NCBI GenBank assembly: GCA_002633005.1
Contig: NMRA01000012.1
Location: 522,487-586,486 of the forward strand
DNA: 64,000 nt
Source of the DNA: Phoronis australis
Lineage: Eukaryota; Phoronida; Phoronidae
Reading direction: 5' to 3'
The position numbers and the translations under genes are program-made. The notes under the pieces are model-generated. The model was given only the letters and a program-made list of their open reading frames with translations, did no database searches and was not told the DNA's origin. Shown in pieces: positions 56,601 through 64,000 of this stretch (position 1 is the first letter of the stretch; the number at the start of each line of letters is the position of its first letter).

Positions 56601-59600
56601 AGGTAACAAAACACTGCCAGGCTACTCCCACCCCTTGTCAATGACACCTCATTGTTGTCACTGCTTTCAGACAAGTATTACATTGTTTGATATCCCAGGT
56701 ACAATTTCCAGGTATGATATAATGACCCTTGCCCAGGGTCTGCATACAATGCCCAGGAAACTGGACAGGAAATGCCATCTGACCAAGTAAGAGAGGTCTA
56801 GTGACACATCAGAAGACTGTTTTAGACTTCTGAGAAGTGAATAGTTCATATGACACAATCCATGTCTACAGAATAGATTACAAAAGACGTAACAAATTAG
56901 CTGTGTAATATCTCTTTGGAAGGTAACACAGTTATCAGACGACTACTATGATATCAACAACAAACTTTTGTATTACGAGAGGAAATTAAATGGCACAATG
57001 TTTTATTTATTTGGAACACAATTAATATCGATACTGAAAAATCTTCAACACAAACTCAGGCCATAATAAGAAGCAGTCACAACAACAACACGAAAAGATG
57101 TCTGGCTCTTACACTATCACTGTAATAACTGTCCTTGTACCCACAAGACATACTGACCACAATATTACCCAACTATAAGATAATTCAAGGTACTGTGGTT
57201 ATATGACAGACTCCAAGAAATCAAACAATGCCACTTCACACAACAGGCCAGTAGGTGTGGTCATAAGATTGAATAGAAATGTCACAGGCTTAAAAATAAA
57301 ATGCTATTTCCTTCCTCTTATGGACCATTTAAAGTCTCCAATCAACCAAAGTGTGAACATAAGTTCTGTACCCTGAATGACAACAAGGCACAGTACTAGC
57401 ATTTTGATCATCACATCGGTGATAATTCTTTACCTATTTTTTGCAAAGGTTGCCTACCTACTAGCTACAAATAATAAACAGATTTTCAAGTATTATCTTT
57501 GACAGTTGTACAGAATATTCCAATTTTACAACACATTGTATTTCAAATAGGTGAACAGTTGTTGCCAATTATAAGCTCACCAGCGACTCCATACCAAATG
57601 GCAGCAAAACTAATACTACAATTTCACTGCAGCAGCAGAAATTAAAAAAAAAACGAAAAAAAACGTGGAGTTTGGAATTCCAAGCACTTAATGGCTGACA
57701 AGTCACATTCTTTGGAAAGCTTGAATTGTAATTTTCTAATAAATAACCTGGTTATTGGAGATGGAATAGAAACAAATGACAACCTGGATAAATATACAAA
57801 ATTGTTGTTGAGCTCTCAGCATGAGAAGCCTCACTGCTAACGATATAACGATATAACGATATAACCATGTGAAATTTATGTAAGCTGAAGAGCAGTGGGC
57901 CAACCATGAAAGTTGCCTGGTGCGTCTGACTTACCTTGCTCGGCTGTTTTGGTTTGGGTTTAACGCTGATGAAAATGTCCAGCTGTTCCATTAGCTGTGT
58001 GATTGTGCCTACAAAGGAAGAACCAGGCAAGTTAAACTGCAACTATCCAAGTAGTTTGACAAGCAAGTTTATCATGTTTTGGAACAGTTTCAAAATTAGA
58101 ATCATTATCCTTGTGAAAAGGAAAAAACAAATGCCTTTTGTACACCTGAAAGTGATTCAATAAAAAAAAATTATTTCTGCAACTTGTCTGACATCAGTGA
58201 TTGCAACGTTCACTTAGTATAGCAATGAGTAAAGAGGCTCAGAGAGGGTTTGGATGATTACTAGCACTATGACAGCTACTGACAGGAGCATTTCACCTTT
58301 GGCAAGGTGTCACAAATGTCAACTTCAGCTCATCATTGGAACAATACAGGTAAGAAGTATTGACACAGGTGTAGCCTCATTAACTCACCTTGGTCTATCT
58401 CCACTTCTTCCTTCATGTCAAACATGAGCACTAAAGGTAAACAACCCTGGCAACAGAACAACAACACCATAACAGTGAAAAAACACCAAAAATAACAACG
58501 GGACAATAATGTATTACACAAGAACCATGACCTCACATTTACTGAGACCACGCCTCCCGCTCCTGGGGCTCCACTTCATGTACAGTCTTTTGTTAAAATA
58601 ACAAACACACAAGATATTGCATTTGATATTGAATATGACATCTCTGGTTATATCATTTCCTCTCTTACAATGGGAAATTCGATGTTGTTTCACCCGTCTC
58701 GACTTTCCATTGAAGAAGACAATGAAGTGTTGATCACTTTGTGCTGGCCATCAAACACAAATGGGATAGGCTTCTATTGACCTCTGCCTCAAGTCATTTC
58801 ACTATTGTCGCTTCTTGAGCAGATTTCTCACGGAACAATGGATGTGTAAACTAATAATGTCTCTAAAAGGTAGGTTTTCCCAGGTAATAATAGACGTGTA
58901 AACTAATAATGTCTTGCACAGGGAGAACATAATGAGAGGACACACATAGCAGGCCTGACGCAAAACTGGAACCTGTGCAGCACCGGGGTGGTCACATCAG
59001 CAGCTGAGGTATTATGGTCAAGATAAAATTAGCAGGAACACATATTAATAGTAAACAAAAAACAAAATATGTTCAGAACATGTCACTTAATTAACCTTAA
59101 AAATATAACTGTTTTTTGTTCAAACCTTTTCGGACTACAGTAGCTTTCAAAAAGATGGGTTATTTTGTCGATATTTGCCTGGCTTCCCTGTGGCTGAGCA
59201 AGTTGTGGCGAAACCCAACAGCAAACAAGACAAAAAACAACATTAAATAATTTGCAAATTAGTTGAAACGTTTCTCAGAAAATTTGATTCAATTCTTATT
59301 TGAAGGTTATTAACTGTAGACAGACTACAGATAACACGAACTTGCACAGACATGCATTTATTACTTTATTGACGGCCACTATGAGTTAAATTACAAAGTT
59401 TGATGAGCAAAATTGACTGACAGGAGGGTGAGAAAGGGAGAATGAGATCAAATACAGGGTAAAACCAAGAATTTCATGTAGACTTGCCAATAAAGAATGG
59501 TAACGCAAGTTGGTCACGTGACCAACAGAGATAGTCAAAGTGTGTGAACCACGAAAGTAAGAAGATTAAAACAAGGTAAAATCAAATTAAATGTGATCTA

Positions 59601-61845
59601 TAAAACTTGTCCTATTCAGGCAGTATCCTGTCTACTCACAATTAACTGTTGCCTGGCCAGGAACACACTGTCTATCCCACCAGTGATGTAGACGGTGCCC
59701 TTGCGCTGGGGCGTGGCCGTGTTGGGGTCGGGGAAGTGTACGGTAGCACCCGTCTTCTGCATAATCTGCTTGATATTGATGCCCCCGCGGCCCATCATGA
59801 ACAGGTGATGTTGTGGGGCGATCTCCAGCTGCATGTTCACTGATATATTACCCTGCAGGCAGAGAGGACAAGACAATGCCTTTTTTTGGTCATACTCGAA
59901 AAAGGACTGCTGAGTGCAACACAGAGCGTGAATTGCATATATCAATAAGCGAATCCCCACGAAAAATGAATTTCAACCCAGAGTTGTAAGTTTTGGACAT
60001 AAAAGGTTATGAAGTATTCCTTTTATAGGGTTCCGATTCAACATTGCAAATGCTTTACACTGTCACATGTTATGGTTGTGGCTTTGAACAAAGTATGAAG
60101 CTTCTTCCTAAAAATTTACTGTTCTCATGAACTTCATCCAGTGTTGAAGGGCAGACGAGTCACTGGCAGTAAAATGATGACCACACTAACTCTTCATCTT
60201 TTCATGGTCTTATGGCCTAGTCACTACCAACGTAGCACTCAGTGCTATCTTCAAACAAGGGAAAAATAGCAGTGAGAATTGACTATGTGGTGAACAGTGT
60301 GAGCAAAAAGCCTACGGAAAGTGTCACATTCAAGGCATGATTTTTTTTGGACAAACTTCCCCATTTCATCAAGATATTACGACAGGCTTGGACATTCTGA
60401 GAACAAGTTTATTGTGATAGGGTTATTAGCATGACTTGCATTGTACTCCTTTCTTAAATCACCTGATAAATTTTGAGGTAATCACACATTGAAAAAAAAT
60501 AATTTCAATTTTAAGAGATTTACTGTCATTTTGCTATGCATAAAAATTACACCTAATTAACACAAATTAGTAAAATTTGAGAGACGCGTATCAGTGTGTC
60601 CCATACAAGACCTACCATAACCCCAATATTGCCAGTCAGGTGTTCCATGAGTGACAGTGTTGCCTCTTTCACACCATTAGCATTATTCACAGAGCCGCGT
60701 ACGATGACTGTTGTGAAGTAGAGGCGGGGCCTCTGTTTGAACGTCACTGTCACGTTGAATGTCTGTTGTATTCGTTGTACGATAGGCGAGTTTGAATCTG
60801 GCACTGGCTGTAGTACGCCGGTGATAGGCAGCTCAAATAGAAAGACTAGTGGTAACAGCTCCTGTAATAATTGTACAGTTTACAAAAGCTGTGAACTCCT
60901 ACGTAAACTATTTGTGCAATGAGATGGCGATTTTGTCCCAGTTCCCCGCTAAGTTGGGAAACCTACAAGTGACCTACACCGTATTTAGCGTAGAGAAACT
61001 TTCTAGAGCCGGTTTGATCACAGCACAATCTTATTATTGAAGAGAAATGTATTCCTCATCATAGAAAGCATTTCAATGATATTACGTGTCATTCGTGTAC
61101 CCTTTTTTACCACCAAAAAAATTCACCTCAAAATCATGCGAAATTCACTTTTTGTGGTGACAAGTTTTGAAATCAAAGCTAAAAAAACAAGATTTCTTTC
61201 ATCAAAGGATTTGTTCATTGTTATATTTTCACCCATTAACATTTAGCAAATGCAAGACCAATAGCAACAAGGCAATAAAACAAGTGGGGACTTGCAAAAA
61301 ATTGCAAAGAGTCGTGCACAGAAATTGCACGCATGTGATGTGTTTTAATCAACAATGAACAGAATGGAATGGTGACAAAAAAAATGCAGGAAACATAGCT
61401 GAGCAGAACCATTTTAATTATACGCTATGAACGCACAGTCGATAAACTAAACACGGCCAGGTATTTAATTCAAATTCAATCAGATAAGACATAAGTTAAA
61501 AATAACACACCTTCCAATATTGATTGGTTAGGCAAATAAAATATTCTTGTTCATCTGCATGAGTACCAGTTAATACCAGTTAATATCCGTTGTGAAAGGA
61601 ACAACACGTTAAAAATAGCAAATCTTACTACATCATTTCAACTCCTAATGCAAGTTGCAAAATTCATTCCTGTTTTGTAAAGAGGCTGTAAGCCTACACA
61701 CCTTTTGAACGATAAATATAGATTAGAAGAATGTTTCAGAATACATGGCCAATCGATAGTCTTTGATTTGCAATTTCCGTAACGCACTCACCCTGATAGC
61801 TGCTCTGGCCTGTTCAACTCCGAGGGGTTTACCGGCTATAGACAC
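44522..61845 (-). CDS. BICC1: BICC1 (Bicaudal-C) homologue, C-terminal part (17 exons; 5' end outside window)
   Basis: BICC1 binds and represses mRNAs through N-terminal KH domains and polymerises through a C-terminal SAM domain (family knowledge). Exons: 61845-61792, 60861-60616, 59852-59640, 58446-58389, 58008-57935, 53591-53420, 53229-53203, 52642-52511, 51742-51590, 50827-50639, 49639-49477, 48389-48226, 47711-47557, 46754-46628, 46055-45913, 45573-45474 and 44646-44522. They total 2295 bp, giving 764 residues plus a stop, with all phases agreeing. Features in order: end of KH2; KH-like segment ELLPLVFLFELP; KH3 with GRGG loop; KH-like GCLPLVLMFDMKEEVEID to YEARRILLGL; Ser/Pro-rich linker; FDYEQKKLLATK; YWSGLGFSKSMP; TMTTTYE; SAM domain; terminal SGRW. 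All are hallmarks of vertebrate BICC1. The start codon and KH1 lie beyond 64000. Confidence 0.97.
45474..45573 (-). CDS. BICC1: BICC1 exon 16 of window: second half of SAM domain
   Basis: Acceptor GTTCTGCAG, donor GTAACCGG, 100 bp, phase 0 to 1. It encodes IDLSTFITLTDEDLKELGIS then [13 protein letters not shown], the SAM polymerisation module (human [33 protein letters not shown]). Confidence 0.98.
45913..46055 (-). CDS. BICC1: BICC1 exon 15 of window: first half of SAM domain
   Basis: Acceptor TATCATTACAG, donor GTATGTTG, 143 bp, phase 1 to 0. It ends SDLCELFSKLGLGKYTDLFQ then QQE, nearly identical to the human SAM start LPELFSKLGLGKYTDVFQQQE. Confidence 0.98.
46330..46378. repeat. Perfect 22-bp inverted repeat, 5-bp loop
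   Basis: 46330-46351 (AGTTTTGTTGAACACGACAT then TC) is the exact reverse complement of 46357-46378. It lies in the BICC1 intron between exons 14 and 15 and could form a strong RNA hairpin. Confidence 0.9.
46628..46754 (-). CDS. BICC1: BICC1 exon 14 of window
   Basis: Acceptor ATATTTTAAG (weak pyrimidine tract), donor GTAAGTTA, 127 bp, phase 0 to 1. It encodes ASSLEEEDGVDRDPWKNSKK then LTSVIPPKPEG, like the human segment containing NWRDRNG. Confidence 0.88.
47557..47711 (-). CDS. BICC1: BICC1 exon 13 of window
   Basis: Acceptor GTCATTCCAG, donor GTGAGTCA, 155 bp, phase 1 to 0. It contains YWSGLGFSKSMPDTVIRDRL and PTMTTTYE, matching human TWSGLGFSKSMPAETIKELR and PTMTTTYE. Confidence 0.97.
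48226..48389 (-). CDS. BICC1: BICC1 exon 12 of window: FDYEQKKLLATK motif
   Basis: Acceptor TGTGGTTTCAG, donor GTACTTGA, 164 bp, phase 2 to 1. Acidic/Pro-rich start (SSESGGESDSSEKRPPG) then FDYEQKKLLATK, identical to human BICC1. Confidence 0.96.
49477..49639 (-). CDS. BICC1: BICC1 exon 11 of window; acceptor lies in a minisatellite
   Basis: Acceptor CTTCACACAG sits in the first unit of a seven-copy 35-bp tandem array; donor GTAAGTGT; 163 bp; phase 1 to 2. It encodes RAGSTYVNVVVPKSRSPSSS and PQSPLVMLEHDVRSAPF. The STYVN part resembles human SSYVNMQ. The first bases of the exon are repeat-derived. Confidence 0.84.
49626..49870 (-). repeat. BICC1: 35-bp minisatellite, seven exact-length copies, spanning the BICC1 exon 11 acceptor
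   Basis: Minus-strand unit: TGGAGGTACATACTATGTAT then ATACTCTTGACACAG, starting every 35 bases. The exon 11 acceptor (CACACAG before TGGAG) is in the unit nearest the exon, and an equivalent CACAG|TGGAG occurs in most other units. Confidence 0.92.
50639..50827 (-). CDS. BICC1: BICC1 exon 10 of window: Pro-rich linker
   Basis: Acceptor GTGTTCTAG, donor GTAAGTAA, 189 bp, phase 1 to 1. It encodes SPSYVDPPTLVSHNSNTPSP and PPNMIPTPTILPG, a low-complexity segment between KH and SAM regions. Confidence 0.88.
51590..51742 (-). CDS. BICC1: BICC1 exon 9 of window: linker
   Basis: Acceptor TTATTACAG, donor GTGGGACA, 153 bp, phase 1 to 1. It encodes LYSPMMMLSPVTTVPTTPYE then QLVYANCNGLHKDF. Disordered linker; supported by splice sites and phase. 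Confidence 0.86.
52511..52642 (-). CDS. BICC1: BICC1 exon 8 of window: Ser/Pro/Asn linker
   Basis: Acceptor AATCTCTTAG, donor GTAAGACT, 132 bp, phase 1 to 1. It encodes GLLAPNVLSVSTGPQRSLGL then NEHNSSPPSSNGSNSPHQW. The start is like human GLLGPTTLSLNTS. Confidence 0.9.
53203..53229 (-). CDS. BICC1: BICC1 microexon (27 bp)
   Basis: Acceptor TATTGCATCAG, donor GTGAGTTT, phase 1 to 1, adding nine codons (EYPISVLTN at the junction). The phases allow exon 6 to join exon 8 directly, so this is a natural optional cassette in the disordered linker. Confidence 0.72.
53420..53591 (-). CDS. BICC1: BICC1 exon 6 of window
   Basis: Acceptor CCCTTTCAG, donor GTAAGGGG, 172 bp, phase 0 to 1. It encodes SVIVKSIERNAGNMYEARRI then LLGLDRDDR, then a Ser/Pro linker ending in LGLTNLG. 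It ends the second KH-like segment (human SVIVKSVERNALNMYEARK). Confidence 0.97.
54996..56331. mobile_element. 1.3-kb element with TACC(A/G)TATTCG ends and CGCCC-rich subterminals
   Basis: Left TACCATATTCGGCGTAATAA then CCGCCCATG; right end reversed TACCGTATTCGCCGTAATAA then CCGCCCAGGG. Same architecture as the element at 17954 but different ends. It lies in the 4.3 kb BICC1 intron between exons 5 and 6. No coding capacity recognised. Confidence 0.75.
57935..58008 (-). CDS. BICC1: BICC1 exon 5 of window
   Basis: Acceptor CCTTTGTAG, donor GTAAGTCA, 74 bp, phase 1 to 0. It encodes ITQLMEQLDIFISVKPKPKQ then PSK, matching human AQLMEQLDVFISIKPKPKQPSK. Confidence 0.98.
58389..58446 (-). CDS. BICC1: BICC1 exon 4 of window
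   Basis: Acceptor GTTGCCAG, donor GTGAGTTA, 58 bp, phase 0 to 1. It encodes GCLPLVLMFDMKEEVEIDQ, matching human GCLPLVLMFDMKEEIEVDP. Confidence 0.97.
59640..59852 (-). CDS. BICC1: BICC1 exon 3 of window: KH3
   Basis: Acceptor TGCCTGCAG, donor GTGAGTAG, 213 bp, phase 0 to 0. It encodes LEIAPQHHLFMMGRGGINIK then QIMQKTGATVHFPDP. The GRGG loop is the GxxG RNA-contact motif of the KH fold; human BICC1 has GRNG here. Confidence 0.98.
60616..60861 (-). CDS. BICC1: BICC1 exon 2 of window: KH-like domain
   Basis: Acceptor ATTATTACAG, donor GTAGGTCT, 246 bp, phase 0 to 0. It encodes ELLPLVFLFELPITGVLQPV, then PDSNSPIVQRIQQTFN and TVIVRGSVNNANGVKEA. This is near-identical in pattern to the human KH-like segment between KH2 and KH3. 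Confidence 0.97.
61792..61845 (-). CDS. BICC1: BICC1 exon 1 of window: end of KH2
   Basis: Acceptor CTCCTTCAG, donor GTGAGTGC, 54 bp, phase 0 to 0. It encodes VSIAGKPLGVEQARAAIR, matching human VSIAGQPAGVESARVRIR. Confidence 0.95.
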
Positions 61846-64000
61846 CTGAAGGAGACAAGACAAGTATTATATCACGTGTCACGAAAAAAGAACACCACCA
61901 CATTTAGATCATCTAATAATAATCAGAATAATTCAATCACAGAAAACATAAGTGTGGAGAGAGATTTATGATTATTGTTATTATTACATAAGCATATCAT
62001 AAACCATCCATTGCTAGTGATCAGAAAACTTTGAAAGAGTTAAAGATGCAACTTATCAAAACTTGTCAGAGAAATGTTAACGCTTTCAGGGTCTCAACAT
62101 CAAAAATCTCCACAGATTATGGGCATGACTTAAAAACATCCGCGTCACTCTTAAATACAAGTAATAAGTAGAAATCCTGGCTAAATATTGAGATATAACT
62201 AGAAGCAACACATATCAATTTTTCATGACAAGGAAACACAAAAACACAATGCAAAGCCTTAATTGTAATTTTTCAATATTTAGGATTGACTACGTCAGAA
62301 CACACAATCCCAACTTCACCATATTGTAGGGCAATATAGCTACACAATAGGACTCAGCTAAAACAAACAGAATTTTGTTTTTATTTATTTTACTGGTGAA
62401 CTATAAAGTTGTACTTTTCTAGCACATTTTGGGCTTAAAAGTGTAATCAATACTGCAGCTTGTCACTTCATAAATCTTATTTGCCTTTTAATTGCATTCT
62501 TTCCATTACTTTCTTAAAATAGTCTCTATAAAAAGAAACTGTGTGGACTACTTCAAAACTAGAAAAATGAGTCGCCCCCATATTGCTCACAATTCACATT
62601 AGACATTTTACAATTATACAAAATAGACTCTTCAAATGCACTATCTGTACAGCAGTATTAGGTCTCAAGGAACTGCTGCTTGATGACACCACCACTTGAA
62701 CTAAAACAAGGGTCCTTGCAGAGCATCCTGCACCTCATTGATACAATGAGGTCACCAGAGAGGGTCAACAACACATCTGCCAAAATGAATTGGTCATATT
62801 CTGAATGACAAGGATTGTCAACAGGTTATTGTTTTATAGTTTGCCCAATCTGCTTGTATGTGTTACTGGAGTACTGTCCACAGACATTAGAGACTGAGTG
62901 GGTCAATGCATTTACTTGTAATTTGAATCATACAGCAGTGACGCATGACTAAGGACTACACTCTGTTTTTGAACAGTCTTGCAATTGGCCTAACCACATC
63001 TTTACATCCTTTTGTTTGTTTTCTTTTACATTTGAAAAACCTTGAACTAAATCATGGATGTACTTAACACTTCCATATGTGAGGAATTATCTAAAATTAC
63101 CTAAAGGATGCCTAATTAGTATAAATGCGAAAACTAATATTTCGACCCTGTGACATAAAAGTTCAAAGACAACAAAATATAATGACATAAGACTTCCCAC
63201 ATGTTCGAGATAAAAATTCAAAGGACGACAAATCTTCAGAATTGCTGCATTGTGAAAAGAAAATTCCCACCACATCTATAGAAATTTAGATTTTAAATTT
63301 TAACAACAAAATTATCAAACACAAAGTCTATACTGTCTTGCCATCTTTGTAAGGATATTATGGACAAATCGCATTAAAAAGATGAAACAACAGTCTTTGA
63401 TGAGATTTAAACTGTCTTAAGCAAAAGGTGTTGGCCGAACAAACATGAAATGATCCAGGCTAACCAAATCCTGCAAGTCACCTTGTGTGGTCACAAGTGC
63501 ACACCTTGAAATGTAATACATGATCAAACTAAAAAACCATGTTATACATGAGCCCGCTGTGAAGAACTAATCAACTCTGTCTGGGAACAGTGTAATGAAT
63601 ATTCCTTTCTATGCTTCCCTACAAATGTGCATAAGGTTTGCAGGACGCAAGTACAGGAGCCATGGAGCAGAAGGAGAACCAATCGTTGGCGGAATTAAGA
63701 AACCACTGGAGATAGAACAAGAACAATTTGAAATTGTTTCATGATTTATGAAATATATCGTTATAGTACACACAGTTGTTCTAACCTCAAACTCGATGCA
63801 AATCACTACAGCCACATTGATTGGAAAAACAGGCAGTCATCGCTTAACCCACAAAAATGGTGATTTTCCTAAAAACCTGGCGAATTTCCAGACACACCCT
63901 AAAGACAACCTCAAACACAAATCTTACCTAGATTAGAACACAAACAGCAGAACCATGACCCGCAATCAATAATCAGCAGTTGTATTTGAGGAAAACCAAG
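61846..64000 (-). other. BICC1: BICC1 intron upstream of the first visible exon
   Basis: The next exon should encode the core of KH2 with its GxxG loop (vertebrate HSHVIGKGGNNIKK). No such sequence is visible on the - strand here, so the gene's 5' part starts beyond the window. Confidence 0.6.

Noticed and set aside
62300-64000. Search for BICC1 KH1 and KH2 exons at the right edge
   Set aside because: No GKGG-type loop or HFPDSN-like sequence was found on the - strand, so no exon is claimed here.

Overview
This is animal nuclear DNA: AT-rich, intron-dense, with GT-AG introns and several families of short DNA transposons. No bacterial, organellar or viral gene was seen. The two conserved genes are close to their human counterparts, and the intron sizes and transposon load suggest an invertebrate. 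I could not identify the species. Two single 'n' bases (35472 and 41300) mark assembly gaps.

Three genes are supported, all by splice-site and phase consistency. (1) The 3' part of UNC80, the NALCN sodium-leak-channel scaffold, lies on the + strand from 532 to 38017. It has 16 coding exons encoding the last 935 residues; the 5' part is outside the window. (2) The 3' part of BICC1 (Bicaudal-C, a KH/SAM RNA-binding protein) lies on the - strand from 61845 down to 44522. It has 17 coding exons encoding the last 764 residues, from the end of KH2 through KH3 and the SAM domain to the stop. The two genes converge, with about 6.5 kb between their stop codons. (3) An apparently undescribed gene lies on the - strand inside the 13.8 kb UNC80 intron 3 (14303 down to 6875). 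Four phase-compatible exons give a complete 393-residue reading frame: short signal peptide, about 245 residues of Thr/Pro/Glu mucin-like stalk, one transmembrane segment, and a tail of about 92 residues with four YxxL/V tyrosine motifs, three of which fit the ITIM consensus. This is the main finding.

Layout: 1-38 kb is UNC80, with the nested receptor at 6.9-14.3 kb and transposons in its introns. UNC80 exons 6-14 (21.7-36.1 kb) are nine consecutive class 1-1 exons encoding a low-complexity, Ser/Arg/acidic tail. 38.0-41.6 kb is intergenic and holds a nine-copy 50-bp minisatellite. 41.6-44.5 kb is probably BICC1 3'UTR. 44.5-61.8 kb is BICC1, and 61.8-64 kb is BICC1 intron.

Mobile DNA includes a TTAA-flanked inverted-repeat family (three clear copies, one carrying a nested 149-bp hAT-like element with a 5-bp target duplication), a set of elements with TACCG-type ends and CGCCC-rich subterminal repeats (three members), and several foldback elements. 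A 431-bp near-exact duplication beside the gap at 35472 is probably an assembly artefact that splits UNC80 exon 14. Protein relationships were judged from remembered family sequences; no database search was run.
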